Assembly (NCBI GenBank): GCA_036386835.1
Contig: DASVUX010000051.1
Coordinates: forward strand, 34,797-98,796
Direction of reading: 5' to 3'
DNA: 64,000 nt
DNA from: 2-12-FULL-35-15 sp036386835
Lineage (GTDB): Bacteria > Bacteroidota > Bacteroidia > 2-12-FULL-35-15
Below, one piece after another: positions 1 to 8,019 of the stretch; position 1 is the stretch's first letter, and each line of letters opens with the position of its first letter. The position numbers and the translations under genes are program-made. The notes under the pieces were generated by a model, which did not search any database, was not told where the DNA came from, and saw nothing but the letters and a program-made list of their open reading frames with translations.

Positions 1-1031
1 ATGATCCCTTTATCCTGAAGAATTGCATCAGCTTCAGGTGTGGTTGGGCCATTAGCACCTTCCACGATCAGTTTTGCTTTCACACCGTGAGCGATCTCTT
101 CCGTGATAACATTCTGCAATGCTGCAGGAACCAGGACATCAACATTTGCCGTTAAAAGCTCACTTGGTTTGATCTCGACACCACCGGTAAACCCTTTTAA
201 TACACCTGTGTTCCCCTTTGCATAGTCAAGAGCAGCCTTAATATCAATACCCTTTTCATTCCATATAGTCGCTGTATGATCTCCGATAGCACAGATCCTG
301 ATCCCCTGCTCATTTAATAAACGCGCAGCGTGAGAACCTACATTTCCGAAGCCCTGAACTGCACATGTTACAGTTTTAGGATCAATATTCATTTTTGTTA
401 AGGCAGCAAGGGTCGAAACCATTACACCTCTTCCCGTTGCAGCATCCCGGCCCAGTGATCCGCCCATTCCAACAGGCTTCCCTGTTGTTACACCCGGGAA
501 ATTACCACGGTGAACTTTATTATATGCATCTACCAGCCAGGCCATTTCGCGACCGCTGGTACCCATATCAGGAGCAGGAATATCGGTTGATGGACCAAAT
601 ACGTCAGCCATTGCAATGGTGTATGCTTTTGTAAGACGTTCCAATTCTCCAACGCTCATTTTACGCGGATCACATTTGATCCCGCCTTTTGCACCTCCGT
701 AAGGAAGGTTGGCAACGGCACATTTGAATGTCATCCATGCCGATAAAGCTTTTACCTCATCATCGTTAACATCCATCGCATAACGGATTCCGCCTTTAGA
801 GGGTCCTAATATAGTTGAGTGTATTGTCCTGAAACCTTCAAAAACCTCTACTTTACCGCTATCCATCATAATAGGAAGGCTAACTTTGACCTGCTTCTGC
901 GGGTTCCTTAAAATATTTGCAACGTCATCTGATAAACCATAAATTTTTGCAGCAACATCAAGTCTGGCTAAAACTGCATCAAACATACTTTCGTGGTGTT
1001 CTGCTGTTGTGGTGTTTGTTTTTGTTGTCAT
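1..1031 (-). CDS. gdhA: Glu/Leu/Phe/Val dehydrogenase (glutamate dehydrogenase), 3' end cut by window edge
   Basis: Oxidative deamination of glutamate to 2-oxoglutarate (or the reverse), in the cytoplasm. The frame is open from ATG at 1031 to the left edge, so about 343 codons are visible and the C-terminus is missing. Seen: the ELFV dehydrogenase N-terminal domain with the substrate stretch PYGGAKGGI, then the catalytic-lysine region and PAPDMGT, then a Rossmann nucleotide-binding motif VQGFGNVGS, and the late signature VEGANGPTTPEAD. The usual family length is about 410-470 residues, so roughly 70-120 residues lie outside. Coenzyme preference (NAD or NADP) cannot be read here. It is followed by a different transcript unit (cdsA group) on the same strand, with about 130 nt between this start and the small ORF at 1161-1322. 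Confidence 0.93.
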   Translation of the reverse strand, partial: MTTKTNTTTAEHHESMFDAVLARLDVAAKIYGLSDDVANILRNPQKQVKVSLPIMMDSGKVEVFEGFRTIHSTILGPSKGGIRYAMDVNDDEVKALSAWMTFKCAVANLPYGGAKGGIKCDPRKMSVGELERLTKAYTIAMADVFGPSTDIPAPDMGTSGREMAWLVDAYNKVHRGNFPGVTTGKPVGMGGSLGRDAATGRGVMVSTLAALTKMNIDPKTVTCAVQGFGNVGSHAARLLNEQGIRICAIGDHTATIWNEKGIDIKAALDYAKGNTGVLKGFTGGVEIKPSELLTANVDVLVPAALQNVITEEIAHGVKAKLIVEGANGPTTPEADAILQDKGI

Positions 1032-1160
1032 AATTTTATTGTTAAGTTCCTATCATTCTGCAGGAATCATGTTTAAAGGTCTGCGAATTTAAAAAAAATA
1101 ATAAACTAAGCGAAACCTAATCGTTAAATATGGCTTTTACTTCGCTCAATTCAAGGTATT

Positions 1161-1322
1161 TCAAGCTTTTTTGTCCTTTTTAACCGCAATCCATACCTTA
1201 ACCACTATGAAGAGCAAAATTCCGACAGCAAGAATGTATGTCCATAACGGCATTCCATAAGCGCTGTCATGCGGTTTTGCATAATAAGACTTTGAATGAT
1301 TGAAGGTAGTTTGGAAAAGCAT
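1161..1322 (-). CDS. Small single-pass membrane protein coupled to cdsA
   Basis: A 53-residue reading frame. Its ATG (1322-1320) overlaps the cdsA stop by one base (TGATG), the usual arrangement for translational coupling. The N-terminal half is polar, followed by one hydrophobic segment (about residues 27-45, PLWTYILAVGILLFIVVKVW) and a basic tail KKDKKA. This predicts one transmembrane helix with the C-terminus in the cytoplasm. I do not recognise the family. The membrane segment, the sense-strand overlap and the position at the end of the rsfS-ftsH-LUD-cdsA unit support it being real. Function unknown; a role near phospholipid synthesis is only inferred from position. Confidence 0.6.
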   Translation of the reverse strand: MLFQTTFNHSKSYYAKPHDSAYGMPLWTYILAVGILLFIVVKVWIAVKKDKKA

Positions 1323-2155
1323 CAGCAGAACATTGCACTCAGGTAAAGATAGCTGAAAACAAAAGGTATTGCCATGAAGAGGCTGTCGAAGCGGTCCAGG
1401 ATCCCGCCATGCCCCGGCAAAAGATTACCCGAGTCTTTAACTTCCAGGCTTCTTTTGAAGAGTGATTCCACCAGGTCTCCGAGGGTACCGATAACAATCA
1501 GGATACTTGCGATCACAAACCAGTCGGCCCGCGTGATGCTCGTATACCAGCCGGAAATAATAAATGTGATGATGTAAGCGATAAGTCCTCCGCCAATGCA
1601 GCCCTCCCACGACTTTCCCGGGGAAACACGCGGAAAGAGCTTCTTCCTGCCAAAGGCCGACCCGGCAAGATAAGCCCCTGAATCATTGCTCCACAAAATG
1701 AACCAGCACCCGAACAGTATTTCATAGCTATAGCTGCCGCCTGTTGTAAGTATGTAGCTCAGAAGTGATAAAGGTACCACAACGTAAAAAATACCCAGAA
1801 GCGTGAATGCTATATTCTGAAAAGGCCTTTCCGCTTTGGTAAATAATTCAAGAATAAATATCAGGAAGATGAACGGCAGAATGATCACGAGGATATGTTT
1901 ATTCAGGTGCCACCCATTCATATCAATGTTTATGAGCGCGTTGCACACAAAGACCAAGGCACCTGTAAACGTCCCGAGAACCTTCTGGGGACGGTTGCCG
2001 TCCTTCTTTTCAATCAGAGTATAAAATTCCCAGACACCCAGGATGGTGATCAGGAGAAACAATAAAGTGAAGGAAAGCTGGCTGTACCATGTCGCTCCTA
2101 AAAGTATAGCGACAAAAGCTCCTGCGGTAAGTGTACGTTTAAAAAAATTGTTCAA
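1322..2155 (-). CDS. cdsA: Phosphatidate cytidylyltransferase
   Basis: Makes CDP-diacylglycerol from phosphatidic acid and CTP at the inner membrane, the branch point of phospholipid synthesis. The 277-residue protein is almost wholly hydrophobic, with about eight membrane segments. Near the C-terminus it has the family signature SLFKRSLEVKDSGNLLPGHG followed by GILDRFDS, with the conserved K-D and HGG..DR..D residues. The start is a TTG at 2155: the next residues NNFFKRTLTAGAFVAILL match the usual N-terminus of Bacteroidota CdsA and no in-frame ATG lies nearby. It follows the LUD gene by 26 nt and its stop overlaps the start of the small membrane protein downstream. Confidence 0.93.
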   Translation of the reverse strand: MNNFFKRTLTAGAFVAILLGATWYSQLSFTLLFLLITILGVWEFYTLIEKKDGNRPQKVLGTFTGALVFVCNALINIDMNGWHLNKHILVIILPFIFLIFILELFTKAERPFQNIAFTLLGIFYVVVPLSLLSYILTTGGSYSYEILFGCWFILWSNDSGAYLAGSAFGRKKLFPRVSPGKSWEGCIGGGLIAYIITFIISGWYTSITRADWFVIASILIVIGTLGDLVESLFKRSLEVKDSGNLLPGHGGILDRFDSLFMAIPFVFSYLYLSAMFC

Positions 2156-2181
2156 TGAATACTGTGTTACAATTGTATCAA

Positions 2182-2835
2182 TTATCCTGCGTTTATGTCA
2201 TCAACAAGGAAGACGAATATTTCCCTTGGCCCGTGTGCTCCCTGCACAAAGGTTTTCTCTATATCCGCAGTCCTGCTTGGCCCGCTGATGGTGCTGATCA
2301 TTGATGGCAGCTGGCTACCATATTTTTCTTTGATGAGTTTTAATCCGTCCTTCACATTGCTGACCAGCTGTGATGAATAAGCCACTACTATATGAAAATT
2401 GGAATACACCGGGATTCTTCGTCCGGATGCCTGCTTTGAGGTGATCATTACGCTTCCTGTGCGGGCCACGAGGCATTCGCAAAGTGTAAGACCTATGTCC
2501 GTTTGAAGCAGGTCTTCTTCTTTGTCGGAAAATTTAACAGAAGTTTTTCTTAGAAGAGCTTTTATTTCAGGCTCAAGGGTAAATATATTCTCCCAGTTAT
2601 TATCTTTTACAAAAAACTCAAAGTTCTGGAGGAACTCTTCTTCATTTTCACAAAAGACAAATTTTCCGTTAAGGGCTGAAAAATTCTGGGCAAACTGGAT
2701 TTCCAGCGGCTCTTCAGAAGTGGTGAAGATCTCCGATTCTTTATCCACATCACCTATTTCATGGGAAGATTTATGAATAAGCGCTTTTCGGATCTTTTTC
2801 AAGATCTTTTCTTTTGAAGTAGTACTGTCCTGCAT
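2182..2835 (-). CDS. LUD domain protein (LutC/YkgG-like)
   Basis: A 217-residue protein of the LUD (lactate utilization) family; LutC forms part of the LutABC L-lactate oxidation complex in other bacteria. Seen: the family motif run around residues 120-155 (DIGLTLCECLVARTGSVMIT), and the C-terminal SMISTISGPSRTADIEKTFVQGAHGP containing the conserved GPSRTADIE. No Fe-S cysteine clusters are present, as expected for a LutC-type protein. It sits between ftsH and cdsA, a common place for it in Bacteroidota, and not with lutA and lutB, so a lactate role is not shown by context. A LutA-type protein lies 18 kb away (20719-21441). Confidence 0.85.
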   Translation of the reverse strand: MQDSTTSKEKILKKIRKALIHKSSHEIGDVDKESEIFTTSEEPLEIQFAQNFSALNGKFVFCENEEEFLQNFEFFVKDNNWENIFTLEPEIKALLRKTSVKFSDKEEDLLQTDIGLTLCECLVARTGSVMITSKQASGRRIPVYSNFHIVVAYSSQLVSNVKDGLKLIKEKYGSQLPSMISTISGPSRTADIEKTFVQGAHGPREIFVFLVDDINAG

Positions 2836-2905
2836 CTTAATTGATCTGTTTTCCCTTTGCTCAAGCTTCTGCTAAAGCACTGCGAATATACGAATCTGTA
2901 TAAAA

Positions 2906-2936
2906 CGAAAAATACAGGCGGGGCCTGTATTTTTCG
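2906..2936 (-). terminator. Rho-independent terminator after ftsH
   Basis: Perfect 14-bp inverted repeat (2906-2919 and 2923-2936) with a 3-nt GGG loop. The stem ends in A5/T5 runs, so it can work in both directions. It lies 12 nt after the ftsH stop, so the downstream LUD-cdsA genes probably need read-through or their own promoter. Confidence 0.75.
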
Positions 2937-2948
2937 TTATTTATTAAC

Positions 2949-5009
2949 TTAGAACAAAGTATTCTTCGGCTTTTCAGGCGCGTCATTATCTTTTGGCTTA
3001 TCGTCCGGCTGATTCTCGGGTCCTTTCGCCCTCTCTATTTCAGCGGATAAATTCGCATCCTGCTTCAGTAACGGGATCTCTTCCTTATCGAACGGGCGTT
3101 TACCAAAAATTGCCTCCAGGTCTTCCTTAAAGATAACTTCCTTCTCAAGTAATTTTTCTGCAAGCATGGTAAGGAGATGCTTATTCTCCGAAAGGATCTT
3201 TTTAGCTCTTACATAAGCAAGCTCGATCATCTTGCTTGCTTCTTCATCAATTGTCTGGGCGGTTTTCTCACTGTAAGGCTTTGTAAAGCCATATTCATTC
3301 GCCCCGGTAGAATCATAATAGCTAAGGTTACCGATCTTATCGTTAAGGCCGTAAACACTTATCATTGCATACGCCTGTTTTGTTACTTTTTCAAGATCAC
3401 TTAATGCTCCTGTAGAAATCTTTCCGAAGATGATTTCTTCAGCTGCACGTCCTCCAAGAGTTGCACACATTTCGTCCATCAGCTGTTCCGTTGTTGTGAT
3501 CTGGCGTTCTTCAGGGAGGTACCAGGCAGCACCTAATGAACGGCCGCGCGGAACTATCGTTACTTTTATCAGCGGATGCGCGTGTTCAAGCAGCCAGCTT
3601 GTTGAGGCGTGGCCGGCTTCATGATATGCGATCACTTTTTTCTCGTGCACGGAAATGATCTTATTTTTCTTTTCTAATCCGCCAATGATACGGTCAACCG
3701 CATCAAGGAAATCCTGCTTTTCAATTACTTTTTTATCGTGACGGGCAGCAATAAGGGCTGCTTCATTACAGATGTTTGCAATATCAGCCCCTGAGAATCC
3801 CGGAGTTTGTTTCGCAAGGAAATCAACATCCACGGAAGCATCCAGCTTCAACGGTTTTAAATGGACTTTAAAAATATCTTTTCTTTCATTCAGGTCCGGC
3901 ATGTCTACGTAAATCTGGCGATCGAAACGGCCTGCGCGCATCAAAGCACGGTCAAGGATATCTGCACGGTTTGTAGCGGCCAGAATGATCACCCCGCTGT
4001 TGGTACCGAAACCGTCCATTTCCGTCAATAACTGGTTCAGTGTATTTTCACGTTCGTCATTTGCGCCTTGCGCAGGTGACTTACCACGCGCTCTGCCGAT
4101 CGCATCGATCTCATCAATAAAAATAATACAAGGTGATTTTTCCTTTGCCTGGCGGAAAAGATCACGAACACGTGAAGCTCCTACCCCGACAAACATTTCA
4201 ACGAAATCAGAACCTGATAAAGAAAAGAAAGGCACTTTGGCTTCACCAGCCACAGCTTTGGCAAGCAATGTTTTCCCGGTTCCCGGAGGGCCTACAAGTA
4301 AAGCACCCTTCGGGATCTTTGCTCCCAGCGCTGTATATTTCTTCGGGTTCTTAAGGAAGTCAACGATCTCTTTGATCTCTATTTTTGCACCTTCCAACCC
4401 TGCAACATCGTTGAAAGTGATATTCACATTTGTATCCTTATCAAACAGCTGTGCCCGTGATTTTCCAATGTTAAATATCTGGCCGGCCCCACCTGAGCCT
4501 CCGCCCATTCTTCTCATGATCACAATCCATATAACAACCATCAGGATGATTGGCAGGATCCAGCCCAGCGCATCATACCAATCGGTACGCGTTTCCGTTT
4601 TAGGGTAAACAATCTCATTCGGGGCAAAATCTTTCTGCTTCTCATTAACTATGGTTGAAAAGTTGTCCGGAATTCCGGTGAGCTTATAATGCGGCCCTGC
4701 AGGGGTAAGCTTATCCGCTGCATAAGAAGGCGCATTCAGGAATTCTTTCTTCAGATGGATCTCTGCTACCCTCTCATTGGAAATGATAACGATCTTATCA
4801 ACCTGGTGCTGCTTAAGCATTGTTTCATAGAAGACTGTTGACTGCACTTCCTTTACACCGCCTTTCATATTCAGCAACTGGAAAGCGATCAGTGCTACTG
4901 CAATGATTCCGTAGATCCAATAAAAATTGAAAGGAGTTTTTGGAAGGTTAGGCTTTTTGGGAAATTTATCTTTAGGAGTGTTCTCCTGTTCTGTTTTTTG
5001 ATCGCTCAT
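2949..5009 (-). CDS. ftsH: ATP-dependent zinc metalloprotease FtsH
   Basis: Membrane-anchored AAA+ protease that degrades misassembled membrane proteins and regulatory proteins. Domains in order in this 686-residue protein: two membrane segments (about 29-47 and 148-165) flanking a periplasmic domain; AAA+ module with Walker A GPPGTGKT (240-247), Walker B IIFIDEID (295-302) and second region of homology ending in RAGRFDR (about 358-364); M41 peptidase with zinc motif HEAGH (463-467) and the third ligand Asp in ALSDLEK (about 538). The C-terminus is a charged tail rich in P, K and D. It starts 13 nt after rsfS, so the two are probably co-transcribed. Confidence 0.97.
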   Translation of the reverse strand: MSDQKTEQENTPKDKFPKKPNLPKTPFNFYWIYGIIAVALIAFQLLNMKGGVKEVQSTVFYETMLKQHQVDKIVIISNERVAEIHLKKEFLNAPSYAADKLTPAGPHYKLTGIPDNFSTIVNEKQKDFAPNEIVYPKTETRTDWYDALGWILPIILMVVIWIVIMRRMGGGSGGAGQIFNIGKSRAQLFDKDTNVNITFNDVAGLEGAKIEIKEIVDFLKNPKKYTALGAKIPKGALLVGPPGTGKTLLAKAVAGEAKVPFFSLSGSDFVEMFVGVGASRVRDLFRQAKEKSPCIIFIDEIDAIGRARGKSPAQGANDERENTLNQLLTEMDGFGTNSGVIILAATNRADILDRALMRAGRFDRQIYVDMPDLNERKDIFKVHLKPLKLDASVDVDFLAKQTPGFSGADIANICNEAALIAARHDKKVIEKQDFLDAVDRIIGGLEKKNKIISVHEKKVIAYHEAGHASTSWLLEHAHPLIKVTIVPRGRSLGAAWYLPEERQITTTEQLMDEMCATLGGRAAEEIIFGKISTGALSDLEKVTKQAYAMISVYGLNDKIGNLSYYDSTGANEYGFTKPYSEKTAQTIDEEASKMIELAYVRAKKILSENKHLLTMLAEKLLEKEVIFKEDLEAIFGKRPFDKEEIPLLKQDANLSAEIERAKGPENQPDDKPKDNDAPEKPKNTLF

Positions 5010-5022
5010 ATTTTTGTCTTAA

Positions 5023-5622
5023 TTAATCAAATGCAATTTCTTTGGTTTCTGCATCAGCCCACAACGATTCAAGGTTATAAAAATCCCTGATGTGTGACTG
5101 GAAAATGTGAACTACAACGGTAACATAATCAATAAGGATCCATTCTGAATTTTCGAAGCCTTCAGAACGATAAGGTTTATCCCCGGTAGTTTTTCTCACC
5201 ATTTCCTGGATGGATTCAGCAATTGCATTTACCTGGGTGTTCGAGTCGGCCTGGCAGATAATAAAGTAATCACAAACACGGTTGTGAATGGACTGAAGGT
5301 TCATAACTGAGATGTTTTTCCCTTTAATATCAAGGATGCCTTCAACAACTGCATCGGCTAATTTCTCAGTAGGGCCTTTTACTATTTTGGCTTCAGCTTT
5401 TTTTGCCGCAGCATTTTTTACCGGAGTTACCGCTTTTTTAGGAACTGCTGCTTTTTTAGATGCTGCAGTTTTTTTTACTGCCTTTTTAGGAGTTTCTTTT
5501 TTGGGGGCAGGGGAAGACTTTTTGATCGTTTTTTTAGCAGCTGGTTTTGCAACTTTAGCTGCTGTTTTCTTTACCGCTTTAGCCGCTTTTTTTGCCGGAG
5601 CTTTCTTGACTGTTTTCGCCAT
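5023..5622 (-). CDS. rsfS: Ribosome silencing factor RsfS with a long lysine/alanine-rich N-terminal tail
   Basis: RsfS (DUF143) binds ribosomal protein L14 on the 50S subunit and blocks subunit joining. The C-terminal part (about residues 85-199) is the standard domain, with LADAVVEGILDIKGKNISV, CDYFIICQADSNTQVNAIAE and the WILIDYVTVVVHIF core. Ahead of it is an 80-odd-residue tail built from K, A, P and T (repeated AKKA/VKKTA blocks), like histone H1 C-terminal tails; typical RsfS is only about 105-130 residues and lacks this. The start is ATG 5622; an in-frame TTG three bases earlier is less likely. It is divergent from birA and precedes ftsH by 13 nt. Confidence 0.93.
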   Translation of the reverse strand: MAKTVKKAPAKKAAKAVKKTAAKVAKPAAKKTIKKSSPAPKKETPKKAVKKTAASKKAAVPKKAVTPVKNAAAKKAEAKIVKGPTEKLADAVVEGILDIKGKNISVMNLQSIHNRVCDYFIICQADSNTQVNAIAESIQEMVRKTTGDKPYRSEGFENSEWILIDYVTVVVHIFQSHIRDFYNLESLWADAETKEIAFD

Positions 5623-5703
5623 CAATTAATTATATATCTTTTTATACTTTTACCGGTAAATGAATATGGACAAAAATAATCAAATCTTTTGCACTCAGCC
5701 CTT

Positions 5704-6462
5704 ATGGAGACTTTATTTATAGGGCAAAATGCCATTCACTTAACCGCAGTTGATTCTACCAACAGTTATGCCAGCGAAATGTTGCGACAAATCAGGCCGG
5801 TGGAAGGGACAATTATCTACACTTTTGAGCAAAACAAAGGACGAGGCCAGAGAGGTAATGAATGGCACAGTGAACCCAATAAGAATGTGGCTTTGAGCAT
5901 TATTTTACATCCCGTTTTTATGGCACCTTCAGAGCAGTTTATGCTTACAAAAGCCGTGTCTCTCGCGCTTGCTGACTTAATGGCAGAATTGCTTCCCGAT
6001 GAGGCTTCAGAAGTAAAGATCAAATGGCCAAATGATATATATGTTCACGGGCAAAAAATAGCAGGGATCCTCATTGAAAACATAATTGCCGATAACAGTA
6101 TTCAAAGCTGCATAGCAGGAATCGGTATAAACGTTAACCAAACAGAATTCAATCCCGTAATAAAAAAAGCTGTCTCTTTAAAACTGCTATCCGGTAAAGA
6201 ATATGATCTTGTTTCTCTTGTTGAAGGTCTCTGCCGGTATGTTGAAGCGAGGTACCTCCAGTTAAAAAGCAGGAAATGGGAAAAGCTTGATCATGATTAT
6301 TTGAAATACCTGTTCCAGCTCAATGAATGGAAAACTTACATCGTTCCAGGCGAGGAGTTCGAAGGAAAGATATTAAGTGTTTCATCTTCGGGGAAACTCC
6401 AGGTAGAGCTGCATTCAGCAGAAGTAAAAGAATATGACCTGAAAGAAATCGCATTTGTATGA
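5704..6462 (+). CDS. birA: Biotin--[acetyl-CoA-carboxylase] ligase
   Basis: Attaches biotin to the carboxyl carrier protein through biotinyl-AMP. It has 252 residues from ATG 5704. Seen: VDSTNSYASEML (substrate-binding), the biotinyl-AMP loop motif NKGRGQRGNEWHS (GRGRxG-type), KWPNDIYVHGQKIAGILIE with the catalytic-type KWPND, and GIGINVNQ. There is no N-terminal helix-turn-helix, so it is a monofunctional ligase and not the BirA repressor. The longer frame from TTG 5689 would add five residues that the family lacks. It is divergent from rsfS and ends at a bidirectional terminator. Confidence 0.95.
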   Translation: METLFIGQNAIHLTAVDSTNSYASEMLRQIRPVEGTIIYTFEQNKGRGQRGNEWHSEPNKNVALSIILHPVFMAPSEQFMLTKAVSLALADLMAELLPDEASEVKIKWPNDIYVHGQKIAGILIENIIADNSIQSCIAGIGINVNQTEFNPVIKKAVSLKLLSGKEYDLVSLVEGLCRYVEARYLQLKSRKWEKLDHDYLKYLFQLNEWKTYIVPGEEFEGKILSVSSSGKLQVELHSAEVKEYDLKEIAFV

Positions 6463-6505
6463 AAGCCAATCCACTCGCTTTCTACAATCAAAACAACTTT
6501 AAATT

Positions 6506-6533
6506 AAAAAGGCTACCGGATGGTAGCCTTTTT
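6506..6533. terminator. Bidirectional terminator between birA and citrate synthase
   Basis: Stem AAAAAGGCTACC / GGTAGCCTTTTT with loop GGAT. A5 and T5 runs on both sides make it usable from both strands, which fits the two convergent genes whose stops flank it. Confidence 0.85.
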
Positions 6534-6536
6534 AAT

Positions 6537-7874
6537 TTATGCTTTTGACGCAGCAGCAGCTGCTGCTGCAATCTTTTTCTTGATGCCTTCGGTTGTAATG
6601 GAACCCGGACGCTCTATCGGATGTCCTAAAGCCCTGTCCCATATCAATGATGCGAGCACACCCAAAGCACGAGACACGCCAAAAAGAACCGTATAGAATT
6701 CATGTTCTACCATTCCGTAATGTGTTAACAGAACACCTGAATGGGAATCCACATTCGGCCAAGGGTTCTTGATCTTCCCGGTTCCTTCAAGGATCGGAGG
6801 AGCAACTTTGTAAACCATCTGAACAATCTCACAAAGGTCATCCACACCCTGCGGTTTGATGTAACGGTAATAGAAATCCTGCTGCGCGGTAAAACGGGGA
6901 TCGGTCTTCCGCAATACAGCATGACCATAACCCGGAACAACTTTTCCTTCAGCAAGGGTTTTCTTAATATAATCTTCGATTTGTTTTTCAGTTGGTAATC
7001 CTCCGCCAAGCTCTTCGCGTAATTCAAGAATCCAGCTTAATACTTCCTGGTTAGCTAATCCGTGTAACGGACCTGCCAACCCGTTCATTCCTGCAGCAAA
7101 TGATAAGTAAGGGTCGCTTAATGCCGAACCAACAAGGTGGGTTGTGTGGGCAGAAACGTTTCCGCCCTCATGATCCACGTGAATGGTCATGTACATACGC
7201 ATCAGGCGCTTCATATCAAATGATTCGTAACCAAGCATGTGGGCAAGATTTGCTGCCCAATCCAATTTCGGATCCGGTTCAATATGTTCACCGTTCTTAT
7301 ATTTTCTGCGGTAAATGTATGCTGCAATACGCGGCAAACGTGCAATAAGATTCATTGAATCCTCGTAGGTATAATCCCAGTAATCCTTTTTGCTGATCCC
7401 TTTCTTGTATGCAGCTGCAAAAACCGATTCTGTCTGCATTGCCATGATAGCCATAACAAACTGTGTCATCGGGTGCGTTGATGAAGGCATTTTGTCAAGA
7501 ACATCAAATACATGCTTTGGCACGATCGCTCTCCTTGCCCACATGTTTCCGAGGTTCAGTACATCTTCCTGGGTAGGAAGCTCACCAAGCAGCATGAGGT
7601 AAAAGATTCCTTCAGGGAGCGGTTCAGTACCACCCGGAGCCTTTGGCAGCTTTTCGCGCAATTCAGGAATAGTATACCCGCGGAAACGAATCCCTTCTTC
7701 CGGATCTAATTTTGATGTTTCAGTAACAAGGCCAACGATGCCTTTCATTCCCTGGTAAACTTGTGCTACTGTATATTCGCCCAACTTCACGTCACCTTTT
7801 TCTTTGATGAGCTGTTTTACTTCAGCGGCCATTGGGCCTGCCTTTGCCGCGAATTTTTCTTTTAATGAATCCAT
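6537..7874 (-). CDS. gltA: Citrate synthase, eukaryotic (mitochondrial-like) type
   Basis: Condenses acetyl-CoA and oxaloacetate to citrate, the first step of the TCA cycle. It has 445 residues from ATG 7874; the longer frame begins at a GTG and adds 32 residues of no family likeness. Catalytic residues seen: His271 in GPLHG, His318 in PGYGHAV and Asp376 in NVDSHSG, matching the His-His-Asp triad of pig citrate synthase. The wording of these blocks (LRKTDPRF, HYGMVEHEFYTVLFGVSRA) is that of the eukaryotic-type branch, not of the allosteric E. coli GltA type. The C-terminus is an alanine run. It is transcribed alone, convergent with birA. Confidence 0.95.
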   Translation of the reverse strand: MDSLKEKFAAKAGPMAAEVKQLIKEKGDVKLGEYTVAQVYQGMKGIVGLVTETSKLDPEEGIRFRGYTIPELREKLPKAPGGTEPLPEGIFYLMLLGELPTQEDVLNLGNMWARRAIVPKHVFDVLDKMPSSTHPMTQFVMAIMAMQTESVFAAAYKKGISKKDYWDYTYEDSMNLIARLPRIAAYIYRRKYKNGEHIEPDPKLDWAANLAHMLGYESFDMKRLMRMYMTIHVDHEGGNVSAHTTHLVGSALSDPYLSFAAGMNGLAGPLHGLANQEVLSWILELREELGGGLPTEKQIEDYIKKTLAEGKVVPGYGHAVLRKTDPRFTAQQDFYYRYIKPQGVDDLCEIVQMVYKVAPPILEGTGKIKNPWPNVDSHSGVLLTHYGMVEHEFYTVLFGVSRALGVLASLIWDRALGHPIERPGSITTEGIKKKIAAAAAAASKA

Positions 7875-8019
7875 AGTATTGTGATTTGGATTTGATATTT
7901 CGGTTATTTCCGAAAGGTAATTGGTTTTTATGAGATTAAAAACAGATGATTGAAAATTATTTAATGCCACCGTACCCCTTCATTTACTCGCAGGGCGACA
8001 ATGTACACAACCGGCCTGT

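Noticed and set aside
3985..4608. Long antisense frame within ftsH
   Set aside because: Proline- and serine-rich shadow of the conserved ftsH frame.
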